In this document: positions 26,663 through 34,450 of the stretch, one piece after another | Position numbering within the stretch: the stretch's first letter is position 1 | Layout of the letters: each line of letters starts with the position of its first letter | Assembly: GCF_000166275.1 (NCBI RefSeq) | Contig: NZ_CM001023.1 | Location: forward strand, 682,001-746,000 | Reading direction: 5' to 3' | DNA: 64,000 nt | Origin: Algoriphagus machipongonensis | GTDB taxonomy: Bacteria; Bacteroidota; Bacteroidia; Cytophagales; Cyclobacteriaceae | Translations under genes and position numbers: made by a program | Notes under the pieces: model-generated | Told to the model about the DNA's origin: nothing | Seen by the model: the letters and a program-made list of their open reading frames with translations, nothing else | Database searches by the model: none

Positions 26663-29638
26663 ATGCAAAATAAAGGTGTCATTGTGTTTTTGACAGTGAT
26701 TGTTACAGCGCTTTGTCTGTACTATCTGTCATTCACATTTGTATCAAATAACGTCCAGAATAAAGCGGAAGCTTATGCGACGGACGCCTCTGGCAACGTA
26801 GATTTCGCCCAGAGAAGAGCTTATCTAGACTCCGTTTGGAGAGAGCCTGTTTATAACTTCTTAGGTGCTGATTATACATATCAGGAAGTAAAAGAAACTG
26901 AGCTTGGTCTTGGTCTAGATCTACAGGGTGGTATGCATGTTACTTTGGCGGTATCTCCAGTGGAGATCGTGAAAGGACTTGCTGGTAACCCAAAAGATGT
27001 AGCTTTCAACAAGTCTGTAGAAGAGGCAAGAGAAGCTTCCAAGACTTCAGATGAGAAGTATGTTGACTTGTTTTATTCTGCTTGGCAGGCCAATAGTTCT
27101 GGTAAAAACTTAAGTTCCATTTTTGCTACTGCAGCAAACAGAGGAAGAATTTCTTTGGAATCTTCTGATTCTGAAATTCTTGATATCATCGATACTGAAA
27201 TCGAAAATGCTATTGAGCGTTCCTTTAATATCCTAAGAACTCGTATCGATAGATTCGGTACTTCTCAGCCTAATATCCAGAGAATTCAAGGTTCAGGAAG
27301 AATTCAGATCGAACTTCCAGGGGTAGATAACCAAGAGCGTGTAAGAAACTTATTACAAGGAGTTGCAAAACTTCAGTTTTGGGAAGTTACTGAGATAAAT
27401 GAAATTGGAGCTTCCCTTGAAGCAATCAATAGTGCATACCTAGCGGAGCAGAAAAATACTGCAAGCACAGAAACTGCTGCAACAGACTCTCTTTCTACAG
27501 AGAACCTATCTCCTGAAGATTCTTTGAGAAATGCCTTGGATGAGCAGTTGAATCAGATTGACCCAACAAATCCAGATGCCAGCACTTCACCAATTTTTAG
27601 CTTACTAAAAGCTAATTATGGCTTGGTTTACGACATCAAAGATACGGTTACTATCAACAGAATCTTGAAGAGAGACGAATACAAGGCACTACTTCCAAGA
27701 GATGTGAAATTACTTTGGGGAGTTAAGCCAACCGTCGCTGAAGATGGATCTGAATTATTAGAACTATATGCAATCAGTACTCCAAGAGGTACTGACCAAG
27801 CGCCATTAGAGGGTGATGTGGTTACAGATGCTCGTCAGGTTCTTGACCAAACTTCAAGACCTGCAGTTTCTATGCAAATGAATGCAGAAGGTGCTAGAAA
27901 ATGGAGAAAATTGACGGCTGACAATACAGGTAGAAGAATCGCCGTAGTATTGGATGATTATGTTTACACGGCGCCGGTAGTAAATGGAGAAATCCCAACT
28001 GGACAATCCGAAATTTCTGGCAACTTCACGTTACAAGAGGCTCAAGATTTGGCTAACATCCTGAAATCAGGTTCTCTTCCTGCTCCAACTCAAATTGTAG
28101 AAGAAAGTATCATCGGTCCAACCTTAGGTAAAGAAGCTCTTAATCAAGGTTTGATTTCTATGGTAGCTGGTTTAGCTATCGTTGTTCTATTCATGGTGGC
28201 ATATTATGCTAAAGGTGGATTGATCGCGATCGCTGCTTTGGTTTTCAACATCTTCTTTATCCTAGGGATTTTAGCTCAGCTTCAGTCATCCTTGACTTTG
28301 CCAGGTATCGCAGGTATTGTACTGACCATAGGTATGTCCATTGATGCCAACGTCCTGATTTTTGAAAGGATTAAAGAAGAACTCAGGAATGGGGTAGGCC
28401 TTCTGGCAGCTATCAATGCCGGTTATAACAAAGCCTTCTCCGCAATTCTTGACTCCAATGTTACAACTTTCTTGACAGGTGCTATTCTATATGCTCTAGG
28501 TCAAGGTCCTGTAAAAGGATTTGCAATCGTATTGATGATTGGTATTGCTTCTTCTTTCTTCTCTTCGGTATTCATCACTAGAGTGATTGTTTCTTGGATG
28601 AGCAAAAAAGGAGATAAGAGTTCTATTAACTTCTCTACACCATTCACAAAGAATGCATTGAGTTCTTTGAACATCGATTTCTTAGGCAAGAGAAAAGTTG
28701 CTTACTTGATTTCTACAAGTATCATCGTTCTTGGATTAGGTGTTGCAGCCATTAATGGCTTGAAGTTCGGTGTGGATTTCACTGGAGGTAGATCTTATAT
28801 TGTAGCTTTTGCTGAGCCAGTTGCTGCTTCTGAATTGAAAACTGGCCTAGACGGTGAGTTTGATGGTTCTGTAGAAGTTAAAACATACGGCGCAACGAAT
28901 GTTTTGAAAGTAACGACATCCTATTTGATCAATGAAGATGATGATGCTTCCAATAAAGAAGTAGAATCAAAAGTAAAAGAAGGTATTGCTTCAGTGACAG
29001 GACTTACTTTTACGGAGGATGCAGAAGACCTCACAAACCAAGAGTTTGCAATTACTGGATCTTCTAAAGTAGGAGCAACCGTGGCAGATGATATTAAAGC
29101 TTCTTCAGGTGAAGCGATGATTGTCGCTTTGATTGCGATCTTCCTTTATATTTTGATCAGATTCCGTAAGTGGCAATTCTCATTGGCATCTATCATTGCA
29201 TTGATTCACGATACGTTATTTGTGATTGCTGCATTTGCCATTGCAAGTGCCTTTGGAGCGACCTTTGAAATTGATCAGGTGTTCATTGCTGCTGTCTTGA
29301 CCGTAATTGGTTATTCGATTAACGATACTGTAATTGTATTTGATAGAATTAGAGAGAATCTGGATAATAGAGGAACTAACCGATTGGTGAAAACATTCAA
29401 CGATGCCATTAACCAAACATTAGGAAGGACTTTGATTACCTCATTTACTACTATGATCGTGATTATCGTATTACTATTATTTGGTGGTGAGGTATTGAGA
29501 GGCTTCTCTTTTGCCTTATTTATCGGTATCCTAGTGGGTACTTACTCATCGGTTTACATCGCTACTCCAATTGTCGTTGATTTGATGAAAAGAGAAATTG
29601 ATCAAGAAGAATTAAAAGAAGCTAAGAAGGTAGCTTAA
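26663..29638 (+). CDS. secDF: Protein translocase subunit SecDF (fused)
   Basis: 991 residues, SecD and SecF in one chain. The SecD part runs to about 640: N-terminal helix, LGLGLDLQGGMHVTLAV (about 80-96), large periplasmic P1 domain with a low-complexity insert (about 265-310), then GIAGIVLTIGMSIDANVLIFERIKEEL. The SecF part runs from about 665: GLKFGVDFTGGRSYIV and TVIGYSINDTVIVFDRIREN. Twelve membrane segments in total. It uses the proton gradient to pull secreted proteins across the inner membrane, with SecYEG. The fusion is normal for Bacteroidota. Ends at a terminator. Confidence 0.98.
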   Translation: MQNKGVIVFLTVIVTALCLYYLSFTFVSNNVQNKAEAYATDASGNVDFAQRRAYLDSVWREPVYNFLGADYTYQEVKETELGLGLDLQGGMHVTLAVSPVEIVKGLAGNPKDVAFNKSVEEAREASKTSDEKYVDLFYSAWQANSSGKNLSSIFATAANRGRISLESSDSEILDIIDTEIENAIERSFNILRTRIDRFGTSQPNIQRIQGSGRIQIELPGVDNQERVRNLLQGVAKLQFWEVTEINEIGASLEAINSAYLAEQKNTASTETAATDSLSTENLSPEDSLRNALDEQLNQIDPTNPDASTSPIFSLLKANYGLVYDIKDTVTINRILKRDEYKALLPRDVKLLWGVKPTVAEDGSELLELYAISTPRGTDQAPLEGDVVTDARQVLDQTSRPAVSMQMNAEGARKWRKLTADNTGRRIAVVLDDYVYTAPVVNGEIPTGQSEISGNFTLQEAQDLANILKSGSLPAPTQIVEESIIGPTLGKEALNQGLISMVAGLAIVVLFMVAYYAKGGLIAIAALVFNIFFILGILAQLQSSLTLPGIAGIVLTIGMSIDANVLIFERIKEELRNGVGLLAAINAGYNKAFSAILDSNVTTFLTGAILYALGQGPVKGFAIVLMIGIASSFFSSVFITRVIVSWMSKKGDKSSINFSTPFTKNALSSLNIDFLGKRKVAYLISTSIIVLGLGVAAINGLKFGVDFTGGRSYIVAFAEPVAASELKTGLDGEFDGSVEVKTYGATNVLKVTTSYLINEDDDASNKEVESKVKEGIASVTGLTFTEDAEDLTNQEFAITGSSKVGATVADDIKASSGEAMIVALIAIFLYILIRFRKWQFSLASIIALIHDTLFVIAAFAIASAFGATFEIDQVFIAAVLTVIGYSINDTVIVFDRIRENLDNRGTNRLVKTFNDAINQTLGRTLITSFTTMIVIIVLLLFGGEVLRGFSFALFIGILVGTYSSVYIATPIVVDLMKREIDQEELKEAKKVA

Positions 29639-29658
29639 GCCTTTAAAATATGACCTTT

Positions 29659-29690
29659 AAAAGGAGCAGGGTAATCCCTTGCTCCTTTTT
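29659..29690 (+). terminator. Intrinsic terminator of secDF
   Basis: Stem AAAAGGAGCAGGG with CCCTTGCTCCTTTT (one bulged base), TAAT loop, T6 run. It separates secDF from the A/B array. Confidence 0.85.
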
Positions 29691-29692
29691 TA

Positions 29693-29724
29693 TTGCTCTG
29701 TAGGTGAAAAATAACTTATCTTTT
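29693..29724 (+). promoter_or_regulatory. Promoter of A1, TTG-N21-TATCTTTT
   Basis: TTG 29693-29695, 21 bases, TATCTTTT 29717-29724. The final G of the TAnnTTTG consensus is T here, as at A2 and A3. It is followed by a 40-base leader whose last part is shared by all three A genes. Confidence 0.6.
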
Positions 29725-29764
29725 CCATGAAATTAATTTCACACTTAACGGACAGCATTTTTCT

Positions 29765-30169
29765 ATGAAAATTACAAAAGAGGACTTCAAGTCTATGCAA
29801 GAAAAGTATGACAAAGAAGTCAAAAAAGGTAAGCCTGCCAAAGGCAAAGGTGACAAGGATAAAAACAACCAAACCGATTGGATTTTTATAGATAGAGGGA
29901 CATTAGAGGGGTTATTGGAAAAAGTGGATCAAGACCCAAATGTTGGTGGGATCCAATTTTATTTCACGGAGTACACTGAAAAAATGGCCAAAGAACGGTA
30001 CCCAGAGGGATCAGATAAATATGTCGGGCAAATGACCCTTGTCATGCGAGCGGCTAACCTTAAAGGAAATAAATTGGTAGCTGTCGAGTTAACCGGAAGA
30101 GAAGGTGAATACGAAAACGATGGGGTAGAGTGCCCATTTGTCTGTGAGCCGGAACCAACAGACACCTAA
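29765..30169 (+). CDS. Array protein A1: soluble protein with C-terminal CPxxCEPEP, unknown
   Basis: 134 residues, no signal peptide or membrane helix. No named family recognised. The N-terminal segment MKITKEDFKSMQEKYDKEV is followed by a Lys-rich linker (about 17-33), a compact alpha/beta part (TDWIFIDRGTLEGLLEK, then GGIQFYFTEYTE, then MTLVMRAAN) and an end with Cys123 and Cys127 in CPFVCEPEP. It is about 60 percent identical to A2/A3 by eye. The B1 gene starts two bases after the stop, so the two are probably translationally coupled. The two-Cys motif could bind metal or be redox-active; this is inference. Confidence 0.85.
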   Translation: MKITKEDFKSMQEKYDKEVKKGKPAKGKGDKDKNNQTDWIFIDRGTLEGLLEKVDQDPNVGGIQFYFTEYTEKMAKERYPEGSDKYVGQMTLVMRAANLKGNKLVAVELTGREGEYENDGVECPFVCEPEPTDT

Positions 30170-30171
30170 AC

Positions 30172-30933
30172 ATGGACAGTAAAATTTGGATTGCCTTTGG
30201 ACACTGGTATCTTCTTGTTTTAGATGTTTTTCTAATCCTGGGCGTCTATTTTTTCTTTAGATTACCAAAAGAAATGAGAGCCAATAGCAATTATTGGCTT
30301 CCATTTTTAATTTTATGCTTCATCTTTTTATATAACAATTTCGCAGGTTATACCAATTACAATTTTGAGTTTAAGAAGGCAGTTAATGCCTATTTAGGGA
30401 ACACGGAATTCCCCAAATTCAATCTTTGGCTTTATAATATAACCAGAAGGCAAATCCAGGTAGTTCTTTATTTGTTTTTAGTAAAATCTTGGTTGGAGCC
30501 TTCCAAGAGGAAATACATCAACTGGATGATTTATGCTTTTATATTCCTTGCACTCCTATTGCAAATCTTTGGAGTTGAACTCATGTATCTTCAGCAGCCG
30601 ATCATTTATTCCATCGGTGCTAACATGATCCTGATTGCCTGTGGACTTTATTTTATTGGTATGATCACAACCGATAATTATCTGAATTCAAACCCCATTC
30701 GCTTAGTATCTTTTTGGGCCACAACCTTATTATTATTTGACTATTCTATTACATACATCTATACTGTCTCACTCTTTTACTTGTATCAAGTAAACCCAAC
30801 TTTTGGGGCAAGTCTGGGAGGTGTAGTAAATGTGATCAATCTTATAAATACCTCAGCTTTACTTTTGTTAATTGCCTCACCTTATCTATCAAAAGTTTTT
30901 GACAAGGAACCGTTTTTTAAATTGAACTATTGA
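30172..30933 (+). CDS. Array protein B1: seven-helix membrane protein ending in DKEPF family motif, unknown
   Basis: 253 residues. Seven hydrophobic segments: about 13-30, 42-60, 92-106, 117-135, 140-164, 180-203 and 217-240. Loop signatures shared by all four B proteins are LPKE (after helix 1), NYNFEFKKAVNAYLGNT (after helix 2), QPII (start of helix 5), NPIRLVSFW (before helix 6) and FDKEPF near the C-terminus. No named family recognised. The seven-helix layout resembles the membrane sensor half of 7TM histidine kinases, but there is no attached signalling domain. Paired with A1. Confidence 0.85.
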   Translation: MDSKIWIAFGHWYLLVLDVFLILGVYFFFRLPKEMRANSNYWLPFLILCFIFLYNNFAGYTNYNFEFKKAVNAYLGNTEFPKFNLWLYNITRRQIQVVLYLFLVKSWLEPSKRKYINWMIYAFIFLALLLQIFGVELMYLQQPIIYSIGANMILIACGLYFIGMITTDNYLNSNPIRLVSFWATTLLLFDYSITYIYTVSLFYLYQVNPTFGASLGGVVNVINLINTSALLLLIASPYLSKVFDKEPFFKLNY

Positions 30934-31014
30934 TAGAGCAATTGATCAAAAACTCAAGACCCTGACCCGCCTAGTATGTTGTCTATCCTATTGATCCTAC
31001 ATCACTCAAAAAAA

Positions 31015-31046
31015 TTGACTTAAAGGCAATAATTATAGTATATTTT
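31015..31046 (+). promoter_or_regulatory. Promoter of A2, TTG-N21-TATATTTT
   Basis: TTG 31015-31017, 21 bases, TATATTTT 31039-31046; same spacing and variant -7 as at A1 and A3. A 54-base leader follows. Confidence 0.6.
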
Positions 31047-31100
31047 CAGGATCATCCTTATGATGAAATTGATTTTATACTTAACGAAAAACATTTTTCT

Positions 31101-31496
31101 ATGAAAATTTCAAAAGAAGACTTCAAGTCTATGCAAAAAAAGTATGACAAAGAAGTCAAAAAAGGGAAGCCTGCCAAAGACAAAAAAGGGAAAGATAAAG
31201 TAGATCAAACCAATTGGATTTTTTTCAACAGAGAGACTTTGGAAGGTTTATTGGAGAAAGCTGATAAAGACCCAAAAAAGGGTGGAATTCAGTTTTACAT
31301 TACAGAATATACTGAGGAAGTTGCCCAAAAATATCATCCTAAGGAAGTAGAGCAATTAACAGGAGCACTTACTATTGTGATGAGGCCGGCAAATTTGGAA
31401 GAAGACCAACTTACCTTGACCGCAGGCGAAGAAGATTATGAAAATAATGGAAGAATTTGTCCTCCATTCTGTGATCCCGAGCCTACCAATTCCTGA
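31101..31496 (+). CDS. Array protein A2: soluble protein with C-terminal CPPFCDPEP, unknown
   Basis: 131 residues. Almost identical to A3: Lys versus Asn at residue 21 and a different last two or three residues. Same layout as A1: N-terminal KISKEDFKSMQKKYDKEV, Lys-rich linker (17-33), NWIFFNRETLEGLLEK, GGIQFYITEYTEE, TIVMRPANL, then Cys120 and Cys124 in CPPFCDPEP. Predicted soluble and cytoplasmic. B2 starts two bases after the stop. Function unknown. Confidence 0.86.
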   Translation: MKISKEDFKSMQKKYDKEVKKGKPAKDKKGKDKVDQTNWIFFNRETLEGLLEKADKDPKKGGIQFYITEYTEEVAQKYHPKEVEQLTGALTIVMRPANLEEDQLTLTAGEEDYENNGRICPPFCDPEPTNS

Positions 31497-31498
31497 TA

Positions 31499-32284
31499 AT
31501 GGATAGTAAATTCTGGGAGGCCTATAGTAATTATTATACAATCACCATAGATTGCATATTGATCATAGGGGTCTATTTCTTTCTAAAATTGCCAAAGGAA
31601 AAAAAAGCCAATAGTATCTATTGGCTTCCTTTGTTGATTTTAGGTTTTTCCGTTTTTTATGAAGCTTTGGGAGCTTATGCTAATTACAACTTTGAATTTA
31701 AAAAAGCTGTCAATGCCTTTTTAGGCAATACTGAGAACCCAAAATATAACATTTGGATATACAATATTACCAACAAACAAATCTCAACTTTACTTAATTT
31801 GTTTTTGATAAAAAAATTAATTGAGCCAACAAAGAAGGTATATTTAACATGGATGATCTTTTTTTTTATTATAGTAGCCTTCATTTTACAAGTTACAGGT
31901 ATTGAACCCTTATATTTAAATCAGCCCATTATTGCAGTCATGGCTGCTAGTATGATTTTAATCGGGAGTGGTCTTTATTTTATAGGATTGATCAGCAATG
32001 AACAATATTTAAATTCCAAACCAATCCGATTAAATTCATTTTGGATCATGACCCTTTTACTTTTTACCTATGCACTGACCTATATAAATTCTGTAGCACG
32101 CATCTATATTTATGAGTTTAATCCTCAAACAGCATTGAGTTTAGCCCATATTGATAGAATCCTTGGGATTTTACTCAGGTTAACTCTCCTATTAATTATT
32201 ATTTCTCCTTTTCTCCCTAGAGTTTTTGACAAAGAACCATTTTCCCAATCCAAAAGGAAGTTTAAACTTCAAAGTAGTTTTTAA
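31499..32284 (+). CDS. Array protein B2: seven-helix membrane protein, unknown
   Basis: 261 residues and seven hydrophobic segments as in B1. Family signatures: LPKEKKANSIYWLP, NYNFEFKKAVNAFLGNT, NQPII, KPIRLNSFW and VFDKEPF. After DKEPF it carries a basic tail of about 14 residues (SQSKRKFKLQSSF) that B3 and B4 lack. Similarity to B4 is moderate (a little over half of residues by eye), much lower than between their A partners. The codons are strongly A/T-rich. Confidence 0.85.
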   Translation: MDSKFWEAYSNYYTITIDCILIIGVYFFLKLPKEKKANSIYWLPLLILGFSVFYEALGAYANYNFEFKKAVNAFLGNTENPKYNIWIYNITNKQISTLLNLFLIKKLIEPTKKVYLTWMIFFFIIVAFILQVTGIEPLYLNQPIIAVMAASMILIGSGLYFIGLISNEQYLNSKPIRLNSFWIMTLLLFTYALTYINSVARIYIYEFNPQTALSLAHIDRILGILLRLTLLLIIISPFLPRVFDKEPFSQSKRKFKLQSSF

Positions 32285-32352
32285 GATCTTGTTTTAACAT
32301 TTAATCCCATATTTTGTGTCTTAAAATAAAGGAATGGAATTCCACCTGAGAA

Positions 32353-33108
32353 ATGAGCGATAGATTTATAGAAGCCTTTTTTACTGCCTATCCGCAATAC
32401 TCCATTCCACCTGACCTGTTACTCCTGATTGGAATATTTATCTTTATTAAATTACCAAAGGAAAAAAAACGAAATATTCACTTTTTGCTTCCTTTTGTGA
32501 TTTTGTGCTTCACCGTTTTTTATGGAAATCTGGGCAGTTACACTAACTACAATTATGAATTTAAAAAATCAGTAAACGCATACTTGGGAAATACCGAGTA
32601 TCCTCAGTTCAATCTCTGGCTTTTTAATATAGCTGAAAGACAAGTAGGCACTATTCTTTATTTAATGCTGATCAAATCTTATTTGAGACCTTTCAAAAGA
32701 AAAATTATCAATTGGATGATTTTTCTATTTATAGTGACGGCATCGATACTTCAATTTTCAGGAATTGAACCTATCTATCTGAACCAGCCTATCATTTTTG
32801 CAATCGGTGCAAATATGATCTTGTTTGGAGGCGCTTTGTATTTTACTGACTTGATTACCCATCCCTCATATCTAAATGGCAATCCGTTAAGATTAACCTC
32901 ATTCTGGCAAATGACAGCTATTATCTTCATGTTTACCTTAAGCTACATAAGTTCTGTGGCCTTAATTTATCTATATGAAGTCAATCCAGTATTAGGTAGT
33001 GCCTTGCAATCTATTGGTATTTATCTAGGGATATTAACATTAGCAGTTTTAACTATTAGTATTGCTTCTCCCCTCCTTCCAAATATATTTGATAAAGAAC
33101 CATTTTAA
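32353..33108 (+). CDS. Array protein B3: seven-helix membrane protein without an A partner, unknown
   Basis: 251 residues and seven hydrophobic segments. Signatures: LPKEKKRN, NYNYEFKKSVNAYLGNT, NQPIIFAIGANMIL, NPLRLTSFW, and it ends exactly with IFDKEPF. It starts 68 bp after B2 and has no A gene or A-type leader in front of it; the N-terminus also differs (SIPPDLLLL). Either its A gene was lost or B proteins can share one A. Function unknown. Confidence 0.84.
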   Translation: MSDRFIEAFFTAYPQYSIPPDLLLLIGIFIFIKLPKEKKRNIHFLLPFVILCFTVFYGNLGSYTNYNYEFKKSVNAYLGNTEYPQFNLWLFNIAERQVGTILYLMLIKSYLRPFKRKIINWMIFLFIVTASILQFSGIEPIYLNQPIIFAIGANMILFGGALYFTDLITHPSYLNGNPLRLTSFWQMTAIIFMFTLSYISSVALIYLYEVNPVLGSALQSIGIYLGILTLAVLTISIASPLLPNIFDKEPF

Positions 33109-33210
33109 AAATTCATATAGGTAGCCTTTTAATCAAAAAAGAATGCCAAACATTCTACTAATACTAACTTGGCATTTAGATCCCTCTATAAATCTACTTC
33201 CTAATTTTAA

Positions 33211-33242
33211 TTGACTTAAAGGGAAAAATTATAGTATATTTT
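33211..33242 (+). promoter_or_regulatory. Promoter of A3, TTG-N21-TATATTTT
   Basis: TTG 33211-33213, 21 bases, TATATTTT 33235-33242. Part of the long direct repeat. A 54-base leader follows. Confidence 0.6.
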
Positions 33243-33296
33243 CAGGATCATCCTTGGAATGAAATTGATTTATCACTTAACGAAAAACATTTTTCT

Positions 33297-33689
33297 ATGA
33301 AAATTTCAAAAGAGGACTTCAAGTCTATGCAAAAAAAGTATGACAAAGAAGTCAAAAATGGAAAGCCTGCCAAAGACAAAAAAGGGAAGGATAAAGTAGA
33401 TCAAACCAATTGGATTTTTTTCAACAGAGAGACTTTGGAAGGTTTATTGGAGAAAGCTGATAAAGACCCAAAAAAGGGTGGAATTCAGTTTTACATTACA
33501 GAATATACTGAGGAAGTTGCCCAAAAATATCATCCTAAGGAAGTAGAGCAACTAACTGGAGCACTTACTATTGTGATGAGGCCGGCAAATTTGGAAGAAG
33601 ACCAACTTACCTTGACCGCAGGCGAGGAAGATTATGAAAATAATGGAAGAATTTGTCCTCCATTCTGTGATCCAGAGCCTAATACCTGA
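33297..33689 (+). CDS. Array protein A3: soluble protein with C-terminal CPPFCDPEP, unknown
   Basis: 130 residues, near-duplicate of A2 (KNGKPAK in place of KKGKPAK, and a different C-terminal end after DPEP). Cys120 and Cys124 are kept. Predicted soluble, with no signal peptide. B4 starts two bases after the stop, the same gap as in the other two A-B pairs. Function unknown. Confidence 0.86.
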   Translation: MKISKEDFKSMQKKYDKEVKNGKPAKDKKGKDKVDQTNWIFFNRETLEGLLEKADKDPKKGGIQFYITEYTEEVAQKYHPKEVEQLTGALTIVMRPANLEEDQLTLTAGEEDYENNGRICPPFCDPEPNT

Positions 33690-33691
33690 TT

Positions 33692-34450
33692 ATGAGAGGT
33701 GATTTCTGGGAGGCCTTTGGGGGTTGGTATATGATTTCGATTGATCTTATTTTAGTGATCGGTATTTACTACTTTTTTAGGCTTCCGAAAGAAAAAAGGG
33801 CCAATAGTTTCTATTGGTTACCTTTTTTAATTTTGACTTTTACTGTTTTCTATGAAAATTTTGGAGCCTATACTTTATTTAACTTTGAATTTAGAAAAGC
33901 TGCGAATGCTTTCTTAGGGAACACAAAAGATCCAAGATATAATATTTGGATTTTCAACATTGCTAATAAACAAATCTCAACAATACTTTATCTTTTTTTG
34001 ATTAAATCTTGGTTGGATCCATCAAAGAAGATTTATATCAAATGGATTATTATTTCGTTTTTTATCATCACTCAAGTCATACAGTTTTCTGGTGCTGAGC
34101 CCGTATATTTAAATCAACCCATCATTTTTAGCATTGGGGCTAATATGATATTAATATCAAGTGGGCTTTATTTTATTGGATTAATGACTAATGAAAATTA
34201 CCTATCCTCCAACCCACTTCGATTGCTTTCATTTTGGCAGATGACTTTTATACTATTTACATATTCATTGACCTACATAACCTCAGTTTCAATGATGTAT
34301 CTCAATACCCACTATCCTCAATTTTTGTATTCCCTATTAAAAATTGATTGGGTCATGGGAGTAATAAATTTAGCTATTTTGGGATTGACAATTGCTTCTC
34401 CAAAATTCCCTGGCCTATTTGAAAAAGAACCATTTTATGAATCCCACTGA
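33692..34450 (+). CDS. Array protein B4: seven-helix membrane protein, overlaps the kinase gene
   Basis: 252 residues and seven hydrophobic segments. Signatures: LPKEKRANSFYWLP, FNFEFRKAANAFLGNT, NQPIIFSIGANMIL, NPLRLLSFW and LFEKEPF. The TTTATGAA directly after the KEPF codons contains the ATG of the histidine kinase gene, giving a 14-bp overlap and tight coupling. This ties the A/B array to the two-component pair. Function unknown; a membrane sensor input for the kinase is my inference. Confidence 0.86.
   Translation: MRGDFWEAFGGWYMISIDLILVIGIYYFFRLPKEKRANSFYWLPFLILTFTVFYENFGAYTLFNFEFRKAANAFLGNTKDPRYNIWIFNIANKQISTILYLFLIKSWLDPSKKIYIKWIIISFFIITQVIQFSGAEPVYLNQPIIFSIGANMILISSGLYFIGLMTNENYLSSNPLRLLSFWQMTFILFTYSLTYITSVSMMYLNTHYPQFLYSLLKIDWVMGVINLAILGLTIASPKFPGLFEKEPFYESH

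Larger units (their letters stand above)
31015..31496 (+). repeat. Long direct repeat, copy 1 (promoter, leader and A2)
   Basis: This segment recurs at 33211-33689. It covers the promoter, leader and the entire A gene. By eye there are about eight single-base changes over the coding part, several silent, and a few more in the leader. Similarity falls off sharply in the B genes that follow. Confidence 0.9.
33211..33689 (+). repeat. Long direct repeat, copy 2 (promoter, leader and A3)
   Basis: Second copy of the segment at 31015-31496, about 98 percent identical in the coding part by eye. Together with copy 1 it is long enough to allow recombination that would delete or duplicate A2-B2-B3. Confidence 0.9.

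Noticed and set aside
32332..32345. GGAATTCC palindrome ahead of B3 as an operator
   Set aside because: An 8-base palindrome without a second copy at the other B or A genes; not enough to claim a site.
33145..33178. Hairpin ATGCCAA ... TTGGCAT after B3 as a terminator
   Set aside because: The loop is about 20 bases and there is no good T-run; it may be chance. Not listed as a feature.
29765..34450. Tandem A/B repeats as a mobile element or CRISPR-like array
   Set aside because: No transposase, terminal inverted repeats, target-site duplications or short regular spacers. The repeat units are whole genes with promoters.
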